Part shown: one piece after another, positions 6,321 through 14,585 of the stretch | How positions within the stretch are numbered: the first letter of the stretch is position 1 | How the letters are laid out: the number at the start of each line of letters is the position of its first letter | Assembly (NCBI GenBank): GCA_016295275.1 | Contig: JAEDLN010000019.1 | Coordinates: 1-17,865, forward strand | DNA: 17,865 nt | DNA from: Kiritimatiellia bacterium | GTDB taxonomy: Bacteria; Verrucomicrobiota; Kiritimatiellia; RFP12; UBA3636 | Reading direction: 5' to 3' | The notes under the pieces: generated by a model | The model's input: only the letters and a program-made list of their open reading frames with translations | Databases searched by the model: none | Told to the model about the DNA's origin: nothing | Program-made: the position numbers and the translations under genes

Positions 6321-9300
6321 ATGACGCCGTTCGTTCCACTCCACGTTCACTCGACCTATTCGCTATTGGATGGCAGCTGCAAAATCAATCCGCTTGTCCG
6401 GCGGGCGCGTGAGCTTGGCATGCCCGCACTGGCATTGACAGACCATGGCGTGATGTTCGGCATCAAGGCCTTTCACGAAGCTTGCCTGTCGACAAAGGAA
6501 AAACTCTTTGGAAACCTTCCCCCGATCAAGCCGATTCTCGGATGCGAAGCCTATGTCGCACAGGGAAGCCATACGGAACGGGATCCGGCAAAGCGGTACA
6601 ATCACCTGATTCTGCTCGCAAAAAACCAAACCGGATACCGGAATCTTGTCCGTCTCATCTCAATCGCCCACTGCGAAGGCTTCTACCGCCGCCCGCGAAT
6701 CGACAAAGAACTTCTCGAAAAATACCGCGAAGGTCTGATCGTTTCTTCCGCCTGTCTGGCAGGCGAAATCCCGCAGCATATCGTCAACGGAAATCTGGAA
6801 CAGGCCGATCAAGCAGCCCTTTGGTTCAAGGAACGATTCGGAGACGATTTCTACCTGGAGGTCATGCTCCATAAGGCAGACCCCGCTTTCATGACGCCCG
6901 GCGACCGCGGCACGGAACGCATCTACAAAAACCAGCTGGTCGTCAACGAAGAAATCTTTCGGATGTCAAAACGGTTGGACATCCCGGTGATCGCTACCAA
7001 TGATACGCATTTCTTGATGAAGGACGATGCGGAAGCGCACGACATCCTCCTTTGCATGTCCACCCAGACCATCGAAAAGGATCCGAAACGCCTGCGCTAC
7101 ACCCGGCAGGAATGGCTCAAAGACGGCGATGAAATGCTCGCCCTCTTTCCCGATCACCCGGAGGCCCTCGCCAACACGCTTCGCGTTGCCGAATCGGTCG
7201 AATCCTACGATCTCGACCGAAAGGCGATCATGCCCGTTTTCCCGATCCCGGAGGAATTCGGCACCGAAAAGGAATACGAAGAAAAATACCCGACGTCCGA
7301 ATCGATCAAGCCGAAATTCGATCCCAAGTCGTTTGCCCGCTTCTCAGGCGATACGCCGGAAGGCTTGAAGGCTTTGCGACGCATCCTTTTCGAGGGGGAC
7401 TATCTGAGCAAATTGACCTACGACGGAGCCGCACGCAGATGGCCGGGCGATGCGTTTACGGAAGAACACAAGGAACGCCTTTCTTTCGAACTCTCGACGA
7501 TCCTGAATATGGGCTTCCCGGGCTATTTCCTGATCGTCAACGATTACGTCTCCGCCGCCAAAGAACTGGGCGTCCTCGTCGGTCCGGGGCGCGGCTCCGC
7601 CGCCGGCTCCGCCGTCGCCTACTGCCTAGGCATTACCGACGTCGATCCCATCCCCTACAAACTCCTGTTTGAACGATTCCTCAATCCGGATCGTATCTCC
7701 ATGCCGGATATCGACGAGGACTTCGACGACGCAGGACGGGCTCGCGTCATGGAATACGTAACCCAGAAATACGGACAGGACCATGTCGCCCATATCGTCA
7801 CCTTCGGTTCCATGGCGCCAAAAACCTGCATCCGAGACGTCTCGCGTGTGCTCGAATACCCCCTTGCAGACGCCCTCGCCCTCGCCAAGCTTGTTCCCGA
7901 AGACGTCAAAATCAAAACCTTCAAGGACGCCTATAAGGCCTCGCGAGACCTCGCCGACGCACGCGAACACGGAAGCCCGATCGTGAAACGCATCCTTTCG
8001 ATCTCCGAAAAAATCGACGGTTGCATCCGCCAGCCCGGTGTCCATGCGTGCGGAATTCTCATCTCCCGCGATCCGTTGATCGATACCATTCCCGTCATGC
8101 CGACAGAAGGCGAATCGCTCCTTACGACGCAATACGACGGACATTATGTGGAAGCCATCGGACTTCTGAAAATGGACTTCCTCGGACTGAAGACACTGTC
8201 CGTTTTCAAGGAGGCGCTGGCAACCATCCGCGAGGTTCGAGGATTCGATCTCGACCTCTCCAAGGTGCCGATGACGGACAAAAAAACATACAAGGTTTTC
8301 GCCGATGGCGATACGACGGGACTTTTCCAGTTCGAATCGGATGGCATGAAAAAGCACCTACGCACCCTCAAGCCTACCCGTTTCGGCGATCTCGTCGCCA
8401 TGAACGCACTCTACCGTCCCGGTCCGATGGCGTACATTCCCTCCTTCGCCCGCCGCAAAAACGGACAGGAAAAGGTGGAGTACGACCACCCGCTCATGAA
8501 GGAGTACCTCGAGGATACCTACGGCATCACGGTGTACCAGGAACAGGTCATGCTGCTTTCTCGCGCGCTCGGCGGTTTTACACGGGGCGAATCCGACAAG
8601 CTGCGCAAGGCAATGGGCAAAAAACAGATCGCCGTCATGGAAGAACTGAAGGTCAAATTCCATGACGGATGCCTGCAAAACCCCGACTTCATGAATCCGG
8701 AACCCGTCTGCGGAAATACGGAAAAGGCTGAAAAACTAATCGAAAAAATCTGGTCGGACTGGAAGTCATTCGCCGAATACGCCTTCAACAAATCGCACTC
8801 GGTCTGCTACGCATTCGTCGCCTATCAAACCGGTTATCTGAAGGCGCATTATCCGACGGAATACATGTGTGCGCAAATTTCCTCGGAAATCGGCAATTTC
8901 GATAAAATGCCCGTTTTCGTGGCGGAAGCCGCAGATATGGGCTACGATGTCCTTCCGCCCGACATCAATCGCTCCTCTACGCGGTTTACGCCGGAGCGCA
9001 AGGAGAGCGACCAAAAGGATCTGGCGACCTGTATCCGGTTCGGTCTTGCCGGTATCAAGGGCGTCGGATTCGGCGCCGCCGATTCCATCGTGCAAGATCG
9101 GCACGCAAACGGTCCGTACAAATCGCTGAATGACTTCCTGACGCGTCTGGACGATTGCGTCAACAAAAAGGCGCTCGAATCTCTCGTCCGCTCCGGTGCA
9201 CTCGACTGCTTCGGCTTGCATCGGGCCGCCCTTATGGAGGAAATTCCCAGAGTCTTGAATCGCGTGGCATCCGATCGGCGCGATCGAGCCTCCGGTCAGC

Positions 9301-10262
9301 AATCCTTCTTCAATCTCCTGATGGACGCTTCCGGCGGGACTTCCTCTTCCGAGGAATTGAGCAAAGCGGATATCGCACGCTTGAATGAGGAAATTCCCCC
9401 TCTGCCGCGCTTGGAACAGCTCCTGTCGGAAAAGGAACTCCTCGGCATCTACCTGTCCGGGCACCCGATCAACCGGTACAACAATATCGTCTCCTGTTTC
9501 CGCCGTTTTCACCAACTCGCGACGGAACTCGGCGAGTTGGAGAAAAACCTCGAATCAATCCGCTCTCAATTCTCGGAAATTCCGCCCCAGGCGCCGGACC
9601 CGATGCAATACGAAGCGGGAGAACGCGACCCTCACTACCAAATTGCAAAGGAAAAGGCCGAACAGGAGGGGCTGGCCCAGCGAAAGCTGCGCTACAGCAT
9701 GTCGGCAAATGTCGCATTTTGCGCGTTCGTAACGAATATTACGCTGCGCCAAGACAAAAACGGACGGAATTGGTGCCGCCTTACCTTGGAAGATCACCTC
9801 GAAAAACGGGAAATTCCCGTTTTCGCGCGGGATTACGAACAGATAACCCGTGCCGGCAAACGCGATGAACGCGAGCCGCCCCAAATCAACCAAACCTATC
9901 TCTTCCAAGCGACCATCGGTCCCTCTTTCCGCCTGGAAGCGTCTCTGACAATCCGGGATTTCATTCCGATCGAAGAGGTGCCGGAACAACTGGCAAAACG
10001 CGTGACGTTCGTCCTCGAATCCGAAAAAGCGACCCCCGACCAATTCGAATCGCTCCGGAATCTGCTGACGCGATTCCCGGGACAGACCCCCGTCACGGTG
10101 CAATTGCGCCTACCCGACGATACGCGCGCCACAATCGCGCTTCCCGACACCCTGTTCGTAAACCCCTCGAAAGAGTTTATCCAAACCGCAGAAGCCTTCG
10201 CCGGAAACAAAAATCTGTTTTTCAAATTCGATGCCGATGGATTTGCCAACAAACGGCCCTGA
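6321..10262 (+). CDS. dnaE: DNA polymerase III alpha subunit
   Basis: The 1313-residue replicative polymerase catalytic subunit extends DNA at the fork as part of the Pol III holoenzyme. Domains in order: PHP domain (~4-280) starting PLHVHSTYSLLDG; palm with VGPGRGSAAGSAVAYCLG (420-437) and catalytic aspartates Asp463 and Asp465 in PDIDEDF, plus Asp619 in LKMDFLGL; fingers with YQEQVMLLSRALGGFTRGES (739-758) and FNKSHSVCYAFVAYQTGYLK (822-841); helix-hairpin-helix (GLAGIKGVGFG, 908-918); SGHP (1046-1049); and an OB fold (~1126-1215). The nine PHP metal ligands appear intact: His8, His10, Asp17, His42, Glu76, His95, Cys145, Asp228, His230. It is somewhat longer than a typical DnaE (about 1160-1200), partly from a charged insert before the OB fold. 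The ATG at 6321 matches the family N-terminus; no clear Shine-Dalgarno is seen. It heads a plus-strand run with a secretion F protein and a sirtuin. Confidence 0.97.
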   Translation: MTPFVPLHVHSTYSLLDGSCKINPLVRRARELGMPALALTDHGVMFGIKAFHEACLSTKEKLFGNLPPIKPILGCEAYVAQGSHTERDPAKRYNHLILLAKNQTGYRNLVRLISIAHCEGFYRRPRIDKELLEKYREGLIVSSACLAGEIPQHIVNGNLEQADQAALWFKERFGDDFYLEVMLHKADPAFMTPGDRGTERIYKNQLVVNEEIFRMSKRLDIPVIATNDTHFLMKDDAEAHDILLCMSTQTIEKDPKRLRYTRQEWLKDGDEMLALFPDHPEALANTLRVAESVESYDLDRKAIMPVFPIPEEFGTEKEYEEKYPTSESIKPKFDPKSFARFSGDTPEGLKALRRILFEGDYLSKLTYDGAARRWPGDAFTEEHKERLSFELSTILNMGFPGYFLIVNDYVSAAKELGVLVGPGRGSAAGSAVAYCLGITDVDPIPYKLLFERFLNPDRISMPDIDEDFDDAGRARVMEYVTQKYGQDHVAHIVTFGSMAPKTCIRDVSRVLEYPLADALALAKLVPEDVKIKTFKDAYKASRDLADAREHGSPIVKRILSISEKIDGCIRQPGVHACGILISRDPLIDTIPVMPTEGESLLTTQYDGHYVEAIGLLKMDFLGLKTLSVFKEALATIREVRGFDLDLSKVPMTDKKTYKVFADGDTTGLFQFESDGMKKHLRTLKPTRFGDLVAMNALYRPGPMAYIPSFARRKNGQEKVEYDHPLMKEYLEDTYGITVYQEQVMLLSRALGGFTRGESDKLRKAMGKKQIAVMEELKVKFHDGCLQNPDFMNPEPVCGNTEKAEKLIEKIWSDWKSFAEYAFNKSHSVCYAFVAYQTGYLKAHYPTEYMCAQISSEIGNFDKMPVFVAEAADMGYDVLPPDINRSSTRFTPERKESDQKDLATCIRFGLAGIKGVGFGAADSIVQDRHANGPYKSLNDFLTRLDDCVNKKALESLVRSGALDCFGLHRAALMEEIPRVLNRVASDRRDRASGQQSFFNLLMDASGGTSSSEELSKADIARLNEEIPPLPRLEQLLSEKELLGIYLSGHPINRYNNIVSCFRRFHQLATELGELEKNLESIRSQFSEIPPQAPDPMQYEAGERDPHYQIAKEKAEQEGLAQRKLRYSMSANVAFCAFVTNITLRQDKNGRNWCRLTLEDHLEKREIPVFARDYEQITRAGKRDEREPPQINQTYLFQATIGPSFRLEASLTIRDFIPIEEVPEQLAKRVTFVLESEKATPDQFESLRNLLTRFPGQTPVTVQLRLPDDTRATIALPDTLFVNPSKEFIQTAEAFAGNKNLFFKFDADGFANKRP

Positions 10263-10346
10263 CCGCCTCTCCCGCGAACCGAATGGCGTCCGGAGGCGTT
10301 TACTGGAGAGAAGCACGCGATTCCATCGGGACGCAACGCGTTGATC

Positions 10347-11570
10347 ATGTACGTTCGATACACCATCAAAAACAGTCACGGCAAAACGGAATGCGGAACG
10401 CTGGAGACCGCTTCCGAGACGGATGCCATTCGCTCGTTTCGCAACAACGGAGCGATCGTCCTTCACTTGAGCCCCATCTCCGAAAACGAATTTTTCCGCG
10501 GACAATTGCCGCCGCCTTGGCATCCCGCCTGGATGCTCCGGATCCGGTCCCTGGATATCGAAATCGCGCTCCGCCAACTCGCTTCCATGCTGCGCTCGGG
10601 CATTTCCATTCTGACGGCGATCCAAATGGTCGCAAAACAGGCCCGCATCCCAAGAGCCGCTCTTCTTTGGCACCGCATCGGACACGCCGTCGCAAAGGGC
10701 AAAACCTTCTCGGAGACGATTCGCTCGGAAGGTACGCTCTTTTCCGGCTACGTGGCAGAGCTCTGCGCAATAGGCGAACAAACGGGTGAACTGGATTCCA
10801 CCATGGAACGCGCCGCCGATCACCTGGCTTCCATGCGCGAACTGAAATCATCGATTCTCAATGCCGTCCTCTACCCGGCACTCGCTCTCGCGGCGGCTCT
10901 CGGTCTCTCCGTCTATCTGATTCTCGTCGTGCTGCCGAAACTGGAAGCCTTCCTTTCGGCCGGAGGCGCCCAATTGCCTGCCCTCACACGCTCCCTGCTT
11001 CAACTCTCCGCATGGTTGCACGACAACGGCGTCTGGCTTCTCTTTGCCGCTTTCCTGCTTTGGATTTGCTGGCGAATCGTGCGCAATACAATGTCCGGAC
11101 GGGTGAATACGGATGCCGTTCTCCTGAAAATCCCTGTGTTCGGTCCGGTTTTTCGCCTCTCGGGTACCGCCGTCGCCGCACGGGGAATCGCCGTGCTCGT
11201 GGAAAGCGCAATTCCCCTCCCCGAAGCCTTGCTCTCGACCTCCCATCTGCTGTCCAATCGATTCCAGGCAAAGCAACTCGATGAGGTTCGTCTCGAAGTC
11301 CTGCACGGCGAATCCCTATCCAAAGCGCTCGCTTCGAAAAAAAGCTTTCTCCCGTTGCTGGGAAACATGAGCGCCGTCGCAGAGTCCTCCGGAACTCTCT
11401 TCTCGACACTCGCAGAGGTCGCCTCCTTCCACGAAAAAGAACTGGCGCATCGCATCAAACGACTCTCCGTTCTGCTGGAGCCGATCGTCATCGGCATTTC
11501 CGCCTTTTTTGTCGGCTTTGTCTATCTCGCATTCTTTTTGGCTCTCTTCTCAATCGCCGATCTTGCATAG
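10347..11570 (+). CDS. Type II secretion / type IV pilus inner-membrane platform protein (GspF/PilC family)
   Basis: A 407-residue polytopic inner-membrane protein. Two T2SF domains lie at ~69-194 and ~271-394, each with the family Gly-Glu/Ser-Gly signature (GEQTGEL at 143-149; AESSGTL at 345-351). Predicted membrane helices are at ~172-197, 228-246 and 379-402, the usual three-helix layout, and length is typical. GspF/PilC is the platform on which the secretion or pilus ATPase assembles pseudopilins. No other secretion gene is in the window, so I cannot tell whether it serves secretion or pili. The ATG at 10347 is preferred; a TTG two codons upstream is possible. It begins 84 nt after dnaE and ends 2 nt before the sirtuin ATG, so gspF and sirtuin are probably one transcript. 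Confidence 0.88.
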   Translation: MYVRYTIKNSHGKTECGTLETASETDAIRSFRNNGAIVLHLSPISENEFFRGQLPPPWHPAWMLRIRSLDIEIALRQLASMLRSGISILTAIQMVAKQARIPRAALLWHRIGHAVAKGKTFSETIRSEGTLFSGYVAELCAIGEQTGELDSTMERAADHLASMRELKSSILNAVLYPALALAAALGLSVYLILVVLPKLEAFLSAGGAQLPALTRSLLQLSAWLHDNGVWLLFAAFLLWICWRIVRNTMSGRVNTDAVLLKIPVFGPVFRLSGTAVAARGIAVLVESAIPLPEALLSTSHLLSNRFQAKQLDEVRLEVLHGESLSKALASKKSFLPLLGNMSAVAESSGTLFSTLAEVASFHEKELAHRIKRLSVLLEPIVIGISAFFVGFVYLAFFLALFSIADLA

Positions 11571-11572
11571 CG

Positions 11573-12295
11573 ATGATTATGAAAAAACATCTGGTTGTCC
11601 TGACAGGCGCGGGAATGAGCGCCGAAAGCGGTTTCTCGACTTTCCGCGACGCGGGAGGTCTTTGGGATCGTTATCCCGTCGAAAAGGTTGCCACCCCAGA
11701 GGGCTTCGAGGAAGATCCGAACCTCGTTCTCGGTTTCTACCGGAATCTGCGCAACCGGCTCTATGCGGCGGCTCCCAATGCCGGACACCTCGGTCTGGTT
11801 GAACTGGAAAAAGACTTCGATGTCGATATCATTACGCAAAATGTCGACAATTTCCACGAACGGGCGGGGAGCCGGAAGGTGTTGCACTTGCACGGAGAAC
11901 TGACGAAAATCTGCTCCTCCCGCTCGCCGGACGATCCGAAAATGATCCGCGAACTGCCGCCGGACGCTCCGTATGCCAAGGTGGGAGACCTCGCCCCCGA
12001 TGGCTCGCAGCTGCGCCCCTTTATCGTCTGGTTCGGAGAAGCGGTTCCTGAAATCGAGAAAGCCGCTTCGATCGTCCGTTCCGCCGATATTTTCGTCGTC
12101 ATCGGTTCCTCCTTGAACGTCTACCCCGCCGCCGGTCTTCTCGGTGAAGTTCCGAAAAACGCAAAAATCTATCTGATCGACCCCAAACCGGTTGACACGC
12201 ACACCCGGTTGCCGATTACGGTATTCCGCGAAAAAGCCTCCTCCGGTGTCAGACGGCTGATCGAAACCCTTCGCACCGCAGGCACCTCCGACTAA
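11573..12295 (+). CDS. cobB: NAD-dependent protein deacylase (sirtuin, CobB-like)
   Basis: A 240-residue sirtuin that removes acyl groups from lysines, consuming NAD and releasing nicotinamide. Visible motifs: GAGMSAESGFSTFRD (12-26), TQNVDNFHERAGS (88-100) with Asn90 and Asp92, HLHGE with catalytic His107, LRPFIVWFGEAVP (147-159), and GSSLNVYPAAG (178-188). Two oddities: the protein has a single cysteine (Cys114), so the usual four-cysteine zinc site is absent; and the Tyr-x-x-Arg pair that gives CobB/SIRT5 their acid-acyl preference reads Y56-R-N-L59-R60, with Leu where Arg is expected. Zinc-free sirtuins of similar sequence occur in other bacteria, as far as I recall. The gene starts 2 nt after the secretion F gene and ends tail-to-tail with coaX. 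An ATG two codons in is an alternative start. Confidence 0.9.
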   Translation: MIMKKHLVVLTGAGMSAESGFSTFRDAGGLWDRYPVEKVATPEGFEEDPNLVLGFYRNLRNRLYAAAPNAGHLGLVELEKDFDVDIITQNVDNFHERAGSRKVLHLHGELTKICSSRSPDDPKMIRELPPDAPYAKVGDLAPDGSQLRPFIVWFGEAVPEIEKAASIVRSADIFVVIGSSLNVYPAAGLLGEVPKNAKIYLIDPKPVDTHTRLPITVFREKASSGVRRLIETLRTAGTSD

Positions 12296-12309
12296 ATCAC
12301 ACAATCCGC

Positions 12310-13104
12310 CTATTTTCCGTCCGGATGATTGGCATTCCAAATGACGCCCAGTCCAAATAGCGTCAAGTCCGGCTCGATGGAACACTCTTCAATCCCTTCA
12401 AGCGCCCATGCGGCATATCCGCCCGTCGCACAAAAGAAGGTTTCCGCTTGGTTCTGTTCGCGGATAAAGGAAATGATTTCCCGTACCATGCCACGATGCC
12501 CAAGCTTTGCCCCCAGCTTCATGGCATTCTCCGTGGAATCGCCCCACGCCGGAAGCACACCGGTCAAGTCGACCTTCGGAAGCTGCGCCGTCTTTTCATG
12601 AAGATACCCCGTCATAAGTGGCAATCCCGGTGCGATAATGCCACCCGTATACGATCCGTCTTGATCGACGACATCAAAGGTCAGGGCTGTCCCGAAATCG
12701 GCGACTGCAACCGGCTTTCCATGCCGCGCAACGGCCCCCGTCGCGTCACAGAGACGGTCCGCGCCAATCTGAAGCGGATTCGGATACCGGATGCCAATCG
12801 GCAGCTTCATCGTCCGAATGTCCAAAATCTCCAGCGTCTTGCCGTACAATTGACGCAGTATCCATGCCCATTTCTCATTCGATGCGGGAACGACACTCGC
12901 CAGAATCGCGGCATCCGCCGTGCGGGCGCCCGCTTTCTCCAATGCGTCTCCTGCAGCAGTCAAATCCGAAATTCCGCCCTTGACCGGTGTGATCGCCGTG
13001 ACACGCTCCCCGTCCCAATGGCCGATGGAGGTGGATGTGTTGCCGACATCGATAACGACAACCGAAACGGGATGCGGAAGTTTGCAAAATGCGGTCGTTG
13101 ACAT
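12310..13104 (-). CDS. coaX: Type III pantothenate kinase
   Basis: A 264-residue cytoplasmic kinase that phosphorylates pantothenate in the first step of coenzyme A synthesis. Family motifs are clear: the phosphate loop DVGNTST (19-25), PNPLQIGADRL (108-118) with the conserved Asp-Arg pair, ADFGTALTFD (135-144), GGIIAPG (154-160) and ATGGYA (226-231). Length is normal for CoaX. The ATG follows the stop of the upstream membrane-protein gene by 3 nt; AGGAG lies 12 nt before the ATG inside that gene's end, so the two are probably translationally linked. Its stop is 14 nt from the stop of the convergent sirtuin gene, with no clear terminator hairpin in between. Confidence 0.95.
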   Translation of the reverse strand: MSTTAFCKLPHPVSVVVIDVGNTSTSIGHWDGERVTAITPVKGGISDLTAAGDALEKAGARTADAAILASVVPASNEKWAWILRQLYGKTLEILDIRTMKLPIGIRYPNPLQIGADRLCDATGAVARHGKPVAVADFGTALTFDVVDQDGSYTGGIIAPGLPLMTGYLHEKTAQLPKVDLTGVLPAWGDSTENAMKLGAKLGHRGMVREIISFIREQNQAETFFCATGGYAAWALEGIEECSIEPDLTLFGLGVIWNANHPDGK

Positions 13105-13107
13105 GGG

Positions 13108-14565
13108 TTAGCGCTTCTCCTGATCCATCGCCGCCGCACGAAGCAATCGCTCGTTCGAGGTGAAGATAAAGTCGGATTTCTGCCGGTCCTTGCGATCCTT
13201 TGCCGTCATGGCGTCCTGCAGACCGTTGTCATCCTCCTGATCCAAACCGATGCTCCAAATACGCCAGCCGTTTTCGCCGTCGCGTGAATAGCGAAGCAAC
13301 TCCGATGAAGGTGAAAAGGGGTCCGCAACGTCTTCCCGCCTCAAAAGCGCTTCCTCCCCCTCGAAAAGTTCCGAAAGCGATTCCGGATACTGCCCATTGT
13401 GGCAATCTTTCCAAACCCGCAAGGCGACTGCCGCACGGGCGACTCGCGTCTCCAAACGGATATTGGGCTCGATCGCCGCACCGTAACGCGCATGTCGCAA
13501 AAAGCCCTCCGCAAGAAACGTTCCAACCGGATCGCGCGTCCAAGGCATCCGCTTCTCGCCACGACACCACGGCGGCAAACCGGTCAACAAGCCCATCTGG
13601 GAATACGGTTGTTTGGCATTGTACGCCAAAACCGAAAAAAGCGCCGTTACATGCGCCCGCGTCTCCTCTAGGTTTGCTCCAAGCTTCCGCATCAGCCAGG
13701 CCGTAAACCCGCTGATCTGGAAATTCGAATAAACCGGAGCCGCGCCACTGCCTTCATTGATCGCACGCGCCTTCTCCGAAAGCAACTGCGGATAGATGTC
13801 TTGCTCGGCATTCTGCAACAACCCGGCACAGTCAATCGCCAATGCTTCTTCCAAAGGCCGCAGATAGGCGGGATCTTCGGCAAGTCGAAAGCCTTCGATC
13901 AGCCGTCGGGCCGTCTCGCGCGAATACGACTGCGCCTCAATGCTCTCCATGATGGTTTCGCGAACATGCATCATGACGATTTCCAACGCAACGGCCCGGC
14001 CGCTGATGCCAATGCCGCTCGTCAACAGACGCAAATGCTGCGCTGCGGAAATGCCGCGATCCGCCGGTGCAAAGCCACCCTCGCCCGCACGCATCGCAAC
14101 CATAAGCCAAATCGACCACTCACGGCAATTCGCGGCAAACCGGATGTTTGTCGCTTCGCCTAACGTGTTCGTCGAAAAACCGGTGTGCGTTTCCAAAAGC
14201 CTGCGATACGACACGACATTCGAATACGAGCCCCCCATCCGTTCCTGCAACTGCGACAGGCTTGCCTCATCCAACGCATCGAGCCCTTTGCATTGGAAAA
14301 GGTAGTACGCATGGACAGGCGCGTTCGTGAGCGAAGGCATCCGAGCCCAAAACGCCTCCATCTCTTCGGGCATCAGCGCATGCTCCGATTGTTCTACCGG
14401 CGGCAACGCCCCCGGAATCTCCCGAACCCATGCGTGACGATCGTCCGCTCGCCATTTGAAAAAACAAAGGACCATGACGATCGGAATGCCAATGGCAAAG
14501 GTACGCAAAATGCGCCGCCTCAACCGGCGACGCAAATCCAATGGCATCGAAGGGGCTTCTTTCAT
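13108..14565 (-). CDS. Membrane-anchored protein of unknown function with a pseudopilin-like C-terminal region
   Basis: I do not recognise a named family for this 485-residue protein. An Arg-rich start (LRRRLRRR, 11-18) is followed by one hydrophobic helix (~22-37), suggesting an N-in anchor with the rest outside the cytoplasm. The middle is mostly helical and lacks obvious motifs. From about 371 the sequence has the pattern LETRVARAAVALRVWKD..GQYPESLSEL..ADPF..LRYSRDG...WSIGLDQEDDNG, which resembles tails of many Planctomycetes/Verrucomicrobia proteins and the C-terminal half of type II pseudopilins (GspG-like). It starts 20 nt after the UDP-sugar pyrophosphorylase gene and ends 3 nt before coaX. 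A perfect palindrome GGGACGTCCC (14566-14575) touches the start codon and could affect initiation. An ATG six codons in is an alternative start. Confidence 0.75.
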   Translation of the reverse strand: MKEAPSMPLDLRRRLRRRILRTFAIGIPIVMVLCFFKWRADDRHAWVREIPGALPPVEQSEHALMPEEMEAFWARMPSLTNAPVHAYYLFQCKGLDALDEASLSQLQERMGGSYSNVVSYRRLLETHTGFSTNTLGEATNIRFAANCREWSIWLMVAMRAGEGGFAPADRGISAAQHLRLLTSGIGISGRAVALEIVMMHVRETIMESIEAQSYSRETARRLIEGFRLAEDPAYLRPLEEALAIDCAGLLQNAEQDIYPQLLSEKARAINEGSGAAPVYSNFQISGFTAWLMRKLGANLEETRAHVTALFSVLAYNAKQPYSQMGLLTGLPPWCRGEKRMPWTRDPVGTFLAEGFLRHARYGAAIEPNIRLETRVARAAVALRVWKDCHNGQYPESLSELFEGEEALLRREDVADPFSPSSELLRYSRDGENGWRIWSIGLDQEDDNGLQDAMTAKDRKDRQKSDFIFTSNERLLRAAAMDQEKR

Positions 14566-14585
14566 GGGACGTCCCCCCGTATTCC

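Noticed and set aside
12290..12330. Bidirectional terminator between the convergent sirtuin and coaX genes
   Set aside because: Only 14 nt separate the stops, and I find no stable stem followed by a T-run on either strand.
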